From: Macrostomum hystrix
Taxonomy: Eukaryota > Platyhelminthes > Macrostomidae
DNA: 64,000 bases
Assembly: GCA_950097015.1 (NCBI GenBank)
Contig: CATNEN010000009.1
Span: forward strand, 312,501-376,500
Direction of reading: 5' to 3'
The stretch's first letter is position 1; each line of letters opens with the position of its first letter. Below are positions 1 through 11,357 of this stretch, piece after piece. A program made the position numbers and the translations under genes. The notes below the pieces were generated by a model. It saw only the letters and a program-made list of their open reading frames with translations. It was not told the origin of the DNA and searched no databases.

Positions 1-765
1 TACTCAGAGATTCTGCTTACTCAGAGATTCTGCTTACTGAGAGATTCTGCTTACTGAGAGATTCTGCTTACTGAGAGATTCTGCTTACTGTGAGATTCTG
101 CTTACTGAGAGATTCTGCTTACTGAGAGATTCTGCTTACTGAGAGATTCTGCTTACTGAGAGATTCTGCTTACTGAGAGATTCTGCTTACTGAGAGATTC
201 TGCTTACTGAGAGATTCTGCTTACTGTGAGATTCTGCTAACTGTGAGATTCTGCTTACTCAGAGATTCTGCTTACTCAGAGATTCTGCTTACTGAGAGAT
301 TCTGCTTACTGAGAGATTCTGCTAACTGTGAGATTCTGCTTACTCAGAGATTCTGCTTACTCAGAGATTCTGCTTACTGAGAGATTCTGCTTACTGAGAG
401 ATTCTGCTTACTGAGAGATTCTGCTTACTGAGAGATTCTGCTTACTGAGAGATTCTGCTTACTGAGAGATTCTGCTTACTGAGAGATTCTGCTTACTGAG
501 AGATTCTGGTTAATGAGAGATTCTGCTTACTGAGAGATTCTGCTTACTCAGAGATTCTGCTTACTCAGAGATTCTACTTACTGAGAGATTCTGCTAACTG
601 TGAGATTCTGCTTACTCAGAGATTCTGCTTACTCAGAGATTCTGCTTACTGAGAGATTCTGCTTACTCAGAGATTCTGCTTACTCAGAGATTCTGCTTTC
701 TGGGAGATTCTGCTTACTCAGAGATTCTGCTTACTGAGAGATTCTTCTGAATGTGAGATTCTTCT
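1..765. repeat. 17-bp minisatellite
   Basis: Tandem array with period 17 and consensus gagattctgcttactga. About 45 copies are present, differing mainly at one position (tactgaga, tactcaga or aactgtga). It continues off the left edge of the window. Copies diverge near the right end, after about 700. No coding potential is apparent. Confidence 0.95.
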
Positions 766-795
766 TACGGCAGCATAAGACGACAGTTAGGGAGT

Positions 796-870
796 TAAGT
801 ACTCAGCAGTGAGTGCTCAGAAGTGAGTGCTCAGAAGTGAGTGCTCAGAAGTGAGTGCTGAGAAGTGATT
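796..870. repeat. 14-bp minisatellite, about 5 copies
   Basis: A short tandem array of gtgctcagaagtga immediately right of the 17-bp array. The copies are nearly identical. It ends in the unique sequence gattgttttgtgtag. Confidence 0.85.
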
Positions 871-2590
871 GTTTTGTGTAGAAGACTATTGAATACCGCC
901 AGTGCACTTAATTAGATTTTTTTTTTTAAAAAGACGGCACTGCCTGCCGATTGCAGGCCGCAATGATCCAGGAGCACCTGGGTGGGAGGCAGACTTAAGC
1001 AGACTCGCCGCTCGCTCAGCAACACAGCGGGAAGCTGGCGAGGGACTGAGAGGGGCGGAGTCGGCCATCCCAGCAGGGATGCTCATTTGCCATGCTCCAG
1101 TTGGGAGAAAATGAGATTTGGATTGAGGAAAAATCAAATGACACAGAAACCTCAGCAAGGCCTTGAGACTCAATTTAGAGGAAAGAACTAATGGAAATAA
1201 TAGAGAAAATTATTAACAGAAATATTGCAGAATAAACTTACTAAGTGCTCTTGTCTTATAGCGAACTTAACTGCTACACGTGCTTGAGCAGCCAGGTCTG
1301 ACTTGAAATTAAATTTTCTGAAAGGAGTTTAAGCCACGCAGTGGTTGTGAAAGTTTTCTAGGCTCGATCGCCTCTACTGAGCCGAGTAGGCAGGTGGCAA
1401 ATCAGAAACTTAATGTGAGATTTGCGCGAATTCTCGGCTATTCGTGTCTTATTGCAGGACAATCTGTAATGCACTCTCCTGACACTGAACAGACTTTCTC
1501 TCATACCAAGTAGACACAGCGGGCAATGCTTATTTTTAGAATTTAACCGGCTCATTACACTCAGACGGACAATAAGCAACTAGATGCTCTTTTTAGAGCC
1601 GTATGGGAGCCTCATCTGATTATCTTTTCAGTTCGTAGAACTAAAATAATAATTTCTCTCCGAATTCACAGAAATCACAGAAATGAGCTGTGATATGCCT
1701 AATACGCGATTCAGTATTGCACAAAATGAACTTATTTGAAAGCCGCACATTTGAGTCTCATAACTAATGGAGAAACAAGTTTCCAGTTTGTGTTAGCAAC
1801 CCAAATTCTTTAAAATGAAAGTTGCACATAAATATTGATTTTAAACAGCACAATATTGTTCTACGGTGAGCTGAAATGCCTTCTATCCAGATGCCATACC
1901 CAAGAACTTTATTTCAAGTTATGATTTCAGAGTTGCGCTGTCCATTCACAAAACTCTTTCCCTTGCTCGGTGCATGATGGACCAAAATTAGCCACAAGGT
2001 ATGTCAAAAGCGACCTCTGGTCCTTTCACAAATACGAGTAGAAGCCCAAGTCAGGGCAATCTTCAGTGCATATTCAGTACATGTACTTGAGTACTTGAGT
2101 ACGCCATCAATAAAACAGAATAAGAACGCTAAGTTGAAATGACATAAGATGATATGATATGATATGATATGCCTTTGATTGCCGTCACTGCACATTCCTT
2201 TTATGCCTGCTGCTAGCACTGCCGTCAGTGTTATTTGTTAGCAAGGAGAAACGTGCTGATTGGTATTTATAACTAATCGATATCTAAAGTAATTGGCTTT
2301 TCACATAAGGTCAGCCAAGGGGCTTGAGATAAGCCTTTCATCAGCAACAGATAAGCTAAACATAAAAGAGCTTGCAGATGCGAAATGCAGTGGAAGGCAT
2401 GCATGCTGAACTGTGACAAGTGAGATGTAGGCCGAAGCTTTTGGCGATTCTAACGCCCGCTAATCACGAGTCCTGACCATGTGCCATATTGGAACATGAG
2501 GCTCAACAACACTGGACCCTTTGCGGCCGCCACACTCGGCACTCCTAACTGACGGATTTTGAAGCCCCTGGCGTCGCAACTCGTTCAGCT
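871..2590. other. Intergenic stretch, no supported gene
   Basis: Mostly AT-rich unique DNA. A GC-rich patch lies at about 930-1110; it gives short open frames on both strands but no recognisable domain or good splice structure. A short GATAT pentamer run lies at 2151-2170. An AATAAA lies near 2109, but no gene can be tied to it. Confidence 0.6.
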
Positions 2591-4910
2591 TTAGTCTGAT
2601 TTAGTCTGATTTAGTCTGACCCAGTCTGATTTAGTCTGATTTAGTCTGACCCAGTCTGATTTAGTCTGACCCAGTCTGATTCAGTCTGACCCAGTCTGAT
2701 TTAGTCTGACCCAGTCTGATTTAGTCTGACCCAGTCTGATTTAGTCTGACCCAGTCTGATGTAGTCTGACCCAGTCTGATTTAGTCTGACCCAGTCTGAT
2801 TCAGTCTGACCCAGTCTGATTTAGTCTGACCCAGTCTGATGTAGTCTGACCCAGTCTGATTTAGTCTGATTTAGTCTGACCCAGTCTGATTTAGTCTGAT
2901 TTAGTCTGATTTAGTCTGATTTAGTCTGATTTAGTCTGACCCAGTCTGATTCAGTCTGACCCAGTCTGATTTAGTCTGACCCAGTCTGATGTAGTCTGAC
3001 CCAGTCTGATGTAGTCTGACCCAGTCTGATTTAGTCTGACCCAGTCTGATTTAGTCTGACCCAGTCTGATTTAGTCTGACCCAGTCTGATTCAGTCTGAC
3101 CCAGTCTGATTTAGTCTGACCCAGTCTGATTCAGTCTGACCCAGTCTGATGTAGTCTGACCCAGTCTGATGTAGTCTGACCCAGTCTGATTTAGTCTGAT
3201 TTAGTCTGATTTAGTCTGACCCAGTCTGATTTAGTCTGACCCAGTCTGATTTAGCCTGACCCAGTCTGATGTAGTCTGACCCAGTCTGAAGTAGTCTGAC
3301 CCAGTCTGATTTAGTCTGACCCAGTCTGATTTAGTCTGACCCAGTCTGATTCAGTCTGACCCAGTCTGATGTAGTCTGACCCAGTCTGATGTAGTCTGAC
3401 CCAGTCTGATGTAGTCTGACCCAGTCTGATTTAGTCTGACCCAGTCTGATTTAGTCTGACCCAGTCTGATGTAGTCTGACCCAGTCTGATGTAGTCTGAC
3501 CCAGTCTGATTTAGTCTGATTTAGTCTGATTTAGTCTGACCCAGTCTGATTCAGTCTGACCCAGTCTGATGTAGTCTGACCCAGTCTGATTTAGTCTGAC
3601 CCAGTCTGATTTAGTCTGACCCAGTCTGATTTAGTCTGACCCAGTCTGATTTAGTCTGACCCAGTCTGATTTAGTCTGACCCAGTCTGATTCAGTCTGAC
3701 CCAGTCTGATGTAGTCTGACCCAGTCTGATGTAGTCTGACCCAGTCTGATGTAGTCTGACCCAGTCTGATTTAGTCTGATTTAGTCTGACCCAGTCTGAT
3801 TCAGTCTGACCCAGTCTGATGTAGTCTGACCCAGTCTGATTTAGTCTGACCCAGTCTGATTCAGTCTGACCCAGTCTGATTTAGTCTGACCCAGTCTGAT
3901 TTAGTCTGACCCAGTCTGATTTAGTCTGACCCAGTCTGATTCAGTCTGACCCAGTCTGATGTAGTCTGACCCAGTCTGATGTAGTCTGACCCAGTCTGAT
4001 TTAGTCTGACCCAGTCTGATTTAGTCTGACCCAGTCTGATTCAGTCTGACCCAGTCTGATGTAGTCTGACCCAGTCTGATTTAGTCTGACCCAGTCTGAT
4101 GTAGTCTGACCCAGTCTGATGTAGTCTGACCCAGTCTGATTTAGTCTGACCCAGTCTGATTTAGTCTGACCCAGTCTGATTCAGTCTGACCCAGTCTGAT
4201 GTAGTCTGACCCAGTCTGATTTAGTCTGACCCAGTCTGATGTAGTCTGACCCAGTCTGATTTAGTCTGACCCAGTCTGATTTAGTCTGACCCAGTCTGAT
4301 TTAGTCTGACCCAGTCTGATTTAGTCTGACCCAGTCTGATTTAGTCTGACCCAGTCTGATTCAGTCTGACCCAGTCTGATGTAGTCTGACCCAGTCTGAT
4401 GTAGTCTGACCCAGTCTGATGTAGTCTGACCCAGTCTGATTTAGTCTGATTTAGTCTGACCCAGTCTGATTCAGTCTGACCCAGTCTGATGTAGTCTGAC
4501 CCAGTCTGATTTAGTCTGACCCAGTCTGATTTAGTCTGACCCAGTCTGATTTAGTCTGACCCAGTCTGATTTAGTCTGACCCAGTCTGATTTAGTCTGAC
4601 CCAGTCTGATTCAGTCTGACCCAGTCTGATGTAGTCTGACCCAGTCTGATGTAGTCTGACCCAGTCTGATTTAGTCTGACCCAGTCTGATTTAGTCTGAC
4701 CCAGTCTGATTCAGTCTGACCCAGTCTGATGTAGTCTGACCCAGTCTGATTTAGTCTGAGCCAGTCTGATGTAGTCTGACCCAGTCTGATTTAGTCTGAC
4801 CCAGTCTGATTTAGTCTGACCCAGTCTGATGTAGTCTGACCCAGTCTGATTTAGTCTGACCCAGTCTGATTTAGTCTGACCCAGTCTGATGTAGTCTGAC
4901 CCAGTCTGGA
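2591..4910. repeat. 10-bp/20-bp satellite array (2.3 kb)
   Basis: About 232 consecutive decamers of the form NNAGTCTGAY, mostly alternating as ttagtctgac and ccagtctgat so that the effective unit is 20 bp. The decamer register is unbroken from start to end; only substitutions occur (for example 3251 ttagcctgac and 4751 ttagtctgag). Variation is concentrated in the first two bases (tt, gt, tc or cc), which lets internal block duplications be traced. The array decays into cgagtccgac at about 4905. Confidence 0.97.
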
Positions 4911-5110
4911 CGAGTCCGACCGATTAAGTATTACCGATTCAGGACGATTACTTACCCCTACTGTATTTTATACAGCATCGATGAGCCTTTAAGGCCCAGT
5001 TCTTTGGACATGAGAATTGTGAGCTGCCCTAAAGGCAACTTAAACACACAGACTCCAAACAAGGCTAGATAACTGAAGATTGCGGATAGACACAAAAGAA
5101 ATTCTTAAAA

Positions 5111-5416
5111 TATAAATAGCAATGACGGAGTTCATGGCTTCATGAGCAGGTTGTGGCAGCCAGTCTGAACAGCCCAGAGAAGCGAAGCGAAAACTCGTCG
5201 ACTGGCATCTATAAATAGCAATGACAGAGTTCATGGCTTCATGAGCAGGTTGTGGCAGCCAGTCTGAACAGCCCAGAGAAGCGAAGCGAAAACTCGTCGA
5301 CTGGCATCTATAAATAGCAATGACAGAGTTCATGGCTTCATGAGCAGGTTGTGGCAGCCAGTCTGAACAGCCCAGAGAAGCGAAGCGAAAACTCGTCGAC
5401 TGGCATCTATAAATAG
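5111..5416. repeat. 99-bp tandem repeat with TATA-like boxes
   Basis: Three near-identical 99-bp units run from tataaatag through a block containing gccagtctgaacag and gaagcgaagcg to ggcatc, followed by a fourth tataaatag. The TATAAATAG motif sits at 5111, 5210, 5309 and 5408. The period is 33 codons, so a minus-strand frame stays open across it; I read that frame as spurious. The array ends about 250 bp upstream of the secreted-protein start codon. Confidence 0.9.
5408..5416 (+). promoter_or_regulatory. Candidate TATA box of secreted-protein gene
   Basis: TATAAATAG fits a metazoan TATA box. It is the last and most gene-proximal of four identical motifs spaced 99 bp apart. It lies 255 bp upstream of the ATG at 5663, which leaves room for a 5' UTR or a short leader exon. 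No transcript data support its use. Confidence 0.35.
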
Positions 5417-5662
5417 TGCTGACTTAATCTGGGCAGGCTAATATAATTCCAGGACTTGTTGCGCCTTTTAAGACTTCCCCCAAAAACAATTTCAGGTTAA
5501 ATAGTTCTCAGTAGCTGCGGTTTCAGTAGCCTGTTTGAGTACGCTTTCGCTTCGATTCTGTCTGGTTGGTTAGCATAAGTTAGAGAACAAAAGTTTGCAG
5601 TTTTCAGAACTGTGGATTGTACTTCATTCACCATCGCTCAACCAACCTCAAACCATTCATAG

Positions 5663-6055
5663 ATGAAGCAATCGATGCGGATGTCTGTGCTGCTGGCTGT
5701 GACGCTCCTGAGCTTCTTCGCACGCTGCGGTGCTGCCGAGTCGGTCGCGGACTCGCTGAATACCGCTTGCAGCTCCATTGTCAATGGCGAGATCCCAGAA
5801 GCCCGAGATGTCAGCGGCCACGTGCTAGCAGCCGCGATGCACCTGTCGAAGGCGCTGGGCATTGAGTTCTCGGCCTGCTCGGTCACCGAAGAAGGCAGGC
5901 AGTTTGAACTGGCCTTCAGGAGGAGGGAGGAATTTCTGGCACTGAGCTGCAAGCTGAGCGGCAGCGACGAACTCAGAAATGCGACCGAGATCGGTGTGGA
6001 GTGCGAGTTCCCCGGAATAGAAATTGCTAAAAGAGAAGAGACCGCACTGTTAGAG
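5663..6055 (+). CDS. Secreted protein exon 1 (signal peptide)
   Basis: 131 codons ending in phase 0 at TTAGAG|gtaggt. It holds the signal peptide and four cysteines of the mature chain (in TACSS, FSACS, ALSCK and GVECE). GC content is higher than in the surrounding intergenic DNA. Confidence 0.6.
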
Positions 6056-6463
6056 GTAGGTGTTCGCACTGCTTGACGCCAGATTCTCAATAACCAGATA
6101 CATCCGGGAAACAATGCGTTCACACAAGCGCTCTTGAAGCACCTCACGAAAAAATCAGCAATGAAATTCTCTCGATGCGCCCTCAACGACAATAATGAGG
6201 TAGAAATGTCTATGGAGAGCTACGGCACGAAATTCATCGACGCAGTGATATCGTTTCTGGGCACCTTGAAAATCTCTGTAAAGTACAACATTCCCAAAGA
6301 ACTGGAAGACAAGTGGCTGCGAAACTATTCAGATAGTGCAGGTGAGCCTATGAGTAGCAAAAGCAGTTTGTGTGTGACTAAATGTACTAGAAGTACATTC
6401 TTCTATTTAGCGAATGGTTCCTTTCCCCTTTTAGACTGGCTGATGCACTCAGACGAACTGTGA
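5663..6463 (+). CDS. Small secreted protein, family not recognised
   Basis: I do not recognise this protein. Exon 1 (5663-6055) opens with a signal peptide: charged MKQSMRM, a hydrophobic core of SVLLAVTLLSFFA, then a likely cleavage near RCGAAES. Exon 1 ends in phase 0 at a gtaggt donor. Exon 2 resumes at 6098 after ataaccag, giving a 42-bp intron. The two exons encode about 212 residues with five cysteines after the signal peptide and N-glycosylation sequons (RNAT, NYSD). Exon 2 either splices at 6341 (gtgagc) to a downstream exon or reads through to TGA at 6461-6463, with AATAAA at 6642. The signal peptide, splice signals and matching phase make a real gene likely. The opposite-strand open frame at 5638-6192 is judged a shadow. 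The start could instead be the internal Met of MSVLLAV. Confidence 0.6.
6098..6341 (+). CDS. Secreted protein exon 2
   Basis: Starts at ATACATCCG after an acceptor ending in ataaccag and ends in phase 1 at GTGCAG|gtgagc. It carries a lysine-rich segment (KHLTKKSAMKFSRC) and the sequon NYSD. An alternative acceptor 15 bp upstream (gacgccag) would also keep frame, but the intron would then be only 27 bp. Confidence 0.5.
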
Positions 6464-6607
6464 GAGATGTCAGCTAAGCCGCTGATGCACTCAGACGAAC
6501 TGTGAGACATGTCAGCTAAGACGGTGATGCACTCAGACGAACTGTGAGACATGTCAGCTAAGCCGGTGATGCACTCAGACGAACTGTGAGACATGTCAGC
6601 TAAGCCG
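6438..6607. repeat. 42-bp minisatellite, 4 copies
   Basis: The motif gatgcactcagacgaactg recurs at 6442, 6484, 6526 and 6568. The array overlaps the read-through stop codon of the secreted-protein gene, so it lies in either the 3' UTR or an intron. Because 42 is divisible by 3, the minus strand stays open without being a gene. Confidence 0.9.
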
Positions 6608-6641
6608 GCTCAGGGCCTGACGCGACCGAAAGCGCCGCGCA

Positions 6642-6647
6642 AATAAA
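6642..6647 (+). terminator. Candidate poly(A) signal AATAAA
   Basis: AATAAA in gcgcaaataaacag, 180 bp after the read-through stop at 6463 and just past the 42-bp array. It would serve the unspliced 3' end of the secreted-protein gene. Confidence 0.35.
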
Positions 6648-6678
6648 CAGTTATTCAAGCCAGAGTTTACATGTACGA

Positions 6679-7580
6679 GCGAAGCTATAAGCCTATTTAC
6701 TGAGTGACAGCTGCTGTGAATCAACGAAGCTATAAGCCTATTTACTGTGTGACAGCTGCTGTGAATCAGCGAAGCTATAAGCCTATTTACTGTGTGACAG
6801 CTGCTGTGAATCAGCGAAGCTATAAGCCTATTTACTGAGTGACAGCTGCTGTGAATCAGCGAAGCTATAAGCCTATTTACTGAGTGACAGCTGCTGTGAA
6901 TCAGCGAAGCTATAAGCCTATTTACTGAGTGACAGCTGCTGTGAATCAGCGAAGCTATAAGCCTATTTACTGTGTGACAGCTGCTGTGAATCAGCGAAGC
7001 TATAAGCCTATTTACTGTGTGACAGCTGCTGTTAATCAGTGAAGCTATAAGCCTATTTACTGAGTGACAGCTGCTGTGAATCAGCGAAGCTATAAGCCTA
7101 TTTACTGTGTGACAGCTGCTGTGAATCAGCGAAGCTATAAGCCTATTTACTGAGTGACAGCTGCTGTGAATCAGCGAAGCTATAAGCCTATTTACTGTGT
7201 GACAGCTGTTGTGAATCAGCGAAGCTATAAGCCTATTTACTGTGTGACAGCTGCTGTGAATCAGCGAAGCTATAAGCCTATTTACTGTGTGACAGCTGCT
7301 GTGAATCAGCGAAGCTATAAGTCTATTTACTGAGTGACAGCTGCGCTGTGAATCAGCGAAGCTATAAGCCTATTTACTGAGTGACAGCTGCTGTTAATCA
7401 GTGAAGCTATAAGCCTATTTACTGAGTGACAGCTGCTGTGCATCAGCGAAGCTATAAGCCTATTTACTGAGTGACAGCTGCTGTGAATCAGCGAAGCTAT
7501 AAGCCTATTTACTGAGTGACAGCTGCTGTGAATCAGCGAAGCTATAAGCCTATTTACTGAGTGACAGCTGCTGTGAATCA
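6679..7580. repeat. 45-bp minisatellite, about 20 copies
   Basis: The unit is gcgaagctataagcctattt followed by actgNgtgacagctgctgtgaatca. Copies are nearly identical, differing mainly at tgagtg or tgtgtg. One copy near 7341 has a 2-bp insertion (cagctgcgctg). Confidence 0.95.
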
Positions 7581-8127
7581 CGCCTCCTCTTTCCATTGCG
7601 CTTTAACTTCTCGTGTTTTGAGCCTTCCCCGCTCACCCCTGCCTTGAGTCGTATTCTCTCACCTCCAAGTCTCGTGATTGGCTGTCCCCCCTTCTGCTGT
7701 CACCCACCCCCGCTGCCACCCTTAAGGCTCATTCAAAGTATCATCTAATTACAGTTTTTTGTGTACATTGGTGCACAGGATGTACAATCGGGATTTTTAG
7801 CCTCGCTTGATCTAATATCGACAAGCCTTTACCCTGTGCTTTATCCATGCAAGTCGATCGCATTTGCCATTATTGAAAAGGCCGTCTCTTTCTGCGAAGA
7901 CTCAATTTTGAGCAAAAAACTAGAGTGAATTCTTAAAGGACCAACTAACAAACAAAAACAGTCAGTAAAAAGAAGACAAGTGAGTTGACAAGCCGGAGCT
8001 ACATGCCAAAACTAATCGTGTTTCGCCTTTTTGTCATTTTGTAACTTGGTTTCAGTGCTGAAACATTCAGCCAACAGGGCCTGTGACATCGTGCTGCCCG
8101 CGGCTGTTGGCCTTTTGCAAAGTGGGG
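7581..8127. other. Unique sequence between two arrays
   Basis: Pyrimidine-rich at 7580-7740, which would suit an upstream branch-point and acceptor region, then ordinary sequence. Apart from the tentative terminal exon at 7779-7810 I see no coding feature. Confidence 0.5.
7779..7810 (+). CDS. Possible terminal exon of secreted protein
   Basis: Tentative. The acceptor ttggtgcacag at about 7778 fits the phase-1 donor at 6341 and would add a short tail, GCTIGIFSLA, then TGA. That gives the mature chain a sixth cysteine, an even number for disulfides. A competing acceptor ending at about 7754 gives a different short tail, also with one cysteine. The intron would hold the 42-bp and 45-bp arrays. 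Confidence 0.25.
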
Positions 8128-9133
8128 AGTAAGGAGTGATTGATCATTGGAATGTGGAACTGAGGAGTGATTGATCATTGGAATGTGGAACTGAGGAGTG
8201 ATTGATCATTGGAATGTGGAACTGAGGAGTGATTGATCATTGGAATGTGGAACTGAGGAGTGATTGATCATTGGAATGTGGAACTGAGGAGTGATTGATC
8301 ATTGGAATGTGGAACTGAGGAGTGATTGATCATTGGAATGTGGAACTGAGGAGTGATTGATCATTGGAATGTGGAACTGAGGAGTGATTGATCATTGGAG
8401 TGTGGAACTGAGGAGTGATTGATCATTGGAATGTGGAACTGAGGAGTGATTGATCATTGGAGTGTGGAACTGAGGAGTGATTGATCATTGGAGTGTAGAA
8501 CTGAGGAGTGATTGATCATTGGAATGTGGAACTGAGGAGTGATTGATCATTGGAATGTGGAACTGAGGAGTGATTGATCATTGGAGTGTGGAACTGAGGA
8601 GTGATTGATCATTGGAATGTGGAACTGAGGAGTGATTGATCATTGGAGTGTGGAACTGAGGAGTGATTGATCATTGGAGTGTAGAACTGAGGAGTGATTG
8701 ATCATTGGAATGTGGAACTGAGGAGTGATTGATCATTGGAATGTGGAACTCAGGAGTGATTGATCATTGGAGTGTGGAACTGAGGAGTGATTGATCATTG
8801 GAGTGTGGAACTGAGGAGTGATTAATCATTGGAGTGTGGAACTGAGGAGTGATTGATCATTGGAGTGTGGAACTGAGGAGTGATTAATCATTGGAGTGTG
8901 GAACTGAGGAGTGATTGATCATTGGAATGTGGAACTGAGGAGTGATTGATCATTGGAATGTAGAACTGAGGAGTGATTAATCATTGGAGTGTGGAACTGA
9001 GGAGTGATTGATCATTGGAGTGTGGAACTGAGGAGTGATTGATCATTGGAATGTGGAACTGAGGAGTGATTGATCATTGGAATGTGGAACTGAGGAGTGA
9101 TTGATCATTGGAATGTGGAACTGAGGAGTGATT
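8128..9133. repeat. 31-bp minisatellite, about 32 copies
   Basis: The unit is ggaatgtggaactgaggagt followed by gattgatcatt. Variants are ggagtg, gtagaac and gattaatc. It contains tgatca in nearly every copy. No coding potential. Confidence 0.95.
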
Positions 9134-9810
9134 TGGGCAATGAAATTGTTGAAATGATGAATAAGCCTGCTATTTACCAAATAAAAGCATGCTGTTAGTT
9201 TGTGATCATTTGCAACGATAATATAAATAAAAAGTAGAGCACATTGCTTAATCGTATATTTGCTAGCTGCATAAAAACGGGCTAGAATTGAGAGAAACAA
9301 AGCAGAAGGTGAACATTGGCAAGCGCGCTGTTGCTTAAAAGGCATGGAATTGCGGACTCATTGACTACATATGGATTCCGAATGTACATTGTTAGTGCAG
9401 TATAGTTTCCAGAATAATATTAACAAAAGCACCGAGGTGGCTAAAATAGCCGATCCATGAAATTCGCAAAGCAGTTTTCACTGATTTGGCATTGCTTTGT
9501 GGACAACTTTGCATTCAGCAGACGTCATGGCAATATTGAATATAAGGCTAGAAATTGTACGTAAAGGTGTGCAAAGTTAAACAGCACTTGGTGCAAAGAG
9601 ACTAGAAAGCAGCTGCGAGATTCGGCCTAAGCAAAAAACTCCCAACCAAAAATAGCTGGAATGCAGCAAAAGCAAATCAAATTTGAACCCGGGTGTTACC
9701 ATAGACATTCACGAATATTACAATGCAGAAAAGTGTTTAGTGAGATCGCCGTCAACAGGAGCACAGGGCAAATGAAGACAGTCCGCACCGACCCTGTACT
9801 CACTGACTTA
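9134..9810. other. Unique AT-rich spacer, no gene seen
   Basis: No supported exon, RNA gene or mobile-element terminus. Short open frames overlap the end of the 31-bp array and look spurious. Confidence 0.5.
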
Positions 9811-11127
9811 GCCTGCTCAAACTTGTCATGACCCAGCCTGCTCAAACTTGTCATGACCCAGCCTGCTCAAACCTGTCATGACCCAGCCTGCTCAAACCTG
9901 TCATGACCCAGCCTGCTCAAACCTCTCATGACCCAGCCTGCTCAAACCTGTCATGACCCAGCCTGCTCAAACCTGTCATGACCCAGCCTGCTCAAACCTC
10001 TCATGAACCAGCCTGCTCAAACCTGTCATGACCCAGCCTGCTCAAACCTGTCATGACCCAGCCTGCTCAAACCTGTCATGACCAAGCCTGCTCAAACCTG
10101 TCATGACCCAGCCTGCTCAAACCTGTCATGACCCAGCCTGCTCAAACCTGTCATGACCCAGCCTGCTCAAACCTGTCATGACCCAGCCTGTTCAAACCTG
10201 TCACGACCCAGCCTGCTCAAACCTCTCATGACCCAGCCTGCTCAAACCTGTCATGACCCAGCCTGCTCAAACCTGTCATGACCCAGCCTGTTCAAACCTG
10301 TCACGACCCAGCCTGCTCAAACCTCTCATGACCCAGCCTGCTCAAACCTGTCATGACCCAGCCTGCTCAAACCTGTCACGACCCAGCCTGCTCAAACCTC
10401 TCATGACCCAGCCTGCTCAAACCTGTCATGACCCAGCCTGCTCAAACCTCTCATGACCCAGCCTGCTCAAACCTGTCATGACCCAGCCTGCTCAAACCTG
10501 TCATGACCCAGCCTGCTCAAACCTCTCATGAACCAGCCTGCTCAAACCTGTCATGACCCAGCCTGCTCAAACCTGTCATGACCAAGCCTGCTCAAACCTG
10601 TCATGACCCAGCCTGCTCAAACCTGTCATGACCCAGCCTGCTCAAACCTGTCATGACCCAGCCTGCTCAAACCTGTCATGACCCAGCCTGTTCAAACCTG
10701 TCATGACCCAGCCTGCTCAAACCTGTCATGACCCAGCCTGCTCAAACCTCTCATGAACCAGCCTGCTCAAACCTGTCATGACCCAGCCTGTTCAAACCTG
10801 TCACGACCCAGCCTGCTCAAACCTCTCATGACCCAGCCTGCTCAAACCTGTCATGACCCAGCCTGCTCAAACCTGTCACGACCCAGCCTGCTCAAACCTC
10901 TCATGACCCAGCCTGCTCAAAACTGTCATTACCCAGCCTGTTCAAACCTGTCACGACCCAGCCTGCTCAAAACTGTCATGACCCAGCCTGCTCAAAACTG
11001 TCATAACCCAGCCTGTTCAAACCTGTCACGACCCAGCCTGCTCAAACCTGTCATGACCCAGCCTGCTCAAACCTGTCATGACCCAGCCTGTTCAAACCTG
11101 TCACGACCCAGCCTGCTCAAACCTCAA
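9811..11127. repeat. 25-bp minisatellite, about 52 copies
   Basis: The unit is gcctgctcaaacctgtcatg followed by accca. Blocks of variant copies (aaacctctcatga, ctgttcaaa, gtcacgac) recur in the same order, for example around 10000 and 10500, which indicates higher-order duplication. It abuts the 3' end of the Ig-domain gene, whose 3' UTR may run into it. Confidence 0.95.
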
Positions 11128-11142
11128 AAGATACAGTTGAGT

Positions 11143-11357
11143 TCAGACTCGGACAGGCAGCTGCCGCGTCCTTCTCATTATAAGCCGGTTGAAGTCGTCA
11201 ACATTGTCCCCAGCTTCGTCTTCTGCCGCCTCGTCATTCGCGTCGGCCTGCTGACAGAAGATTGTGAAGCCGAGGCCGGCAAGCAGCAGCGCCAAGACGG
11301 AGGCAGCGGAAGCTGCGGCCACTTCACCCTGCGTCAGTGGGTACTGAATGAAGGGCT
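11143..11357 (-). CDS. Ig-protein exon 3: membrane segment and tail
   Basis: Begins after ctcacctccgcag; its first two bases complete a Glu codon. It carries the transmembrane segment, then an acidic stretch (DANDEAAEDEAGDNVDD), a basic cluster and TGA at 11145-11143. Confidence 0.65.

Noticed and set aside
902-1191. Overlapping short frames in the GC-rich patch near 1 kb
   Set aside because: Open on both strands, no domain, no splice sites of matching phase; base composition alone explains them.
2591-4910. CRISPR-like regular repeat
   Set aside because: Units are contiguous with no unique spacers, and the window is clearly eukaryotic.
5638-6192. 184-codon minus-strand frame opposite the secreted-protein gene
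   Set aside because: No signal or domain; it covers the plus-strand intron and both exons, as expected of a shadow of GC-rich coding sequence.
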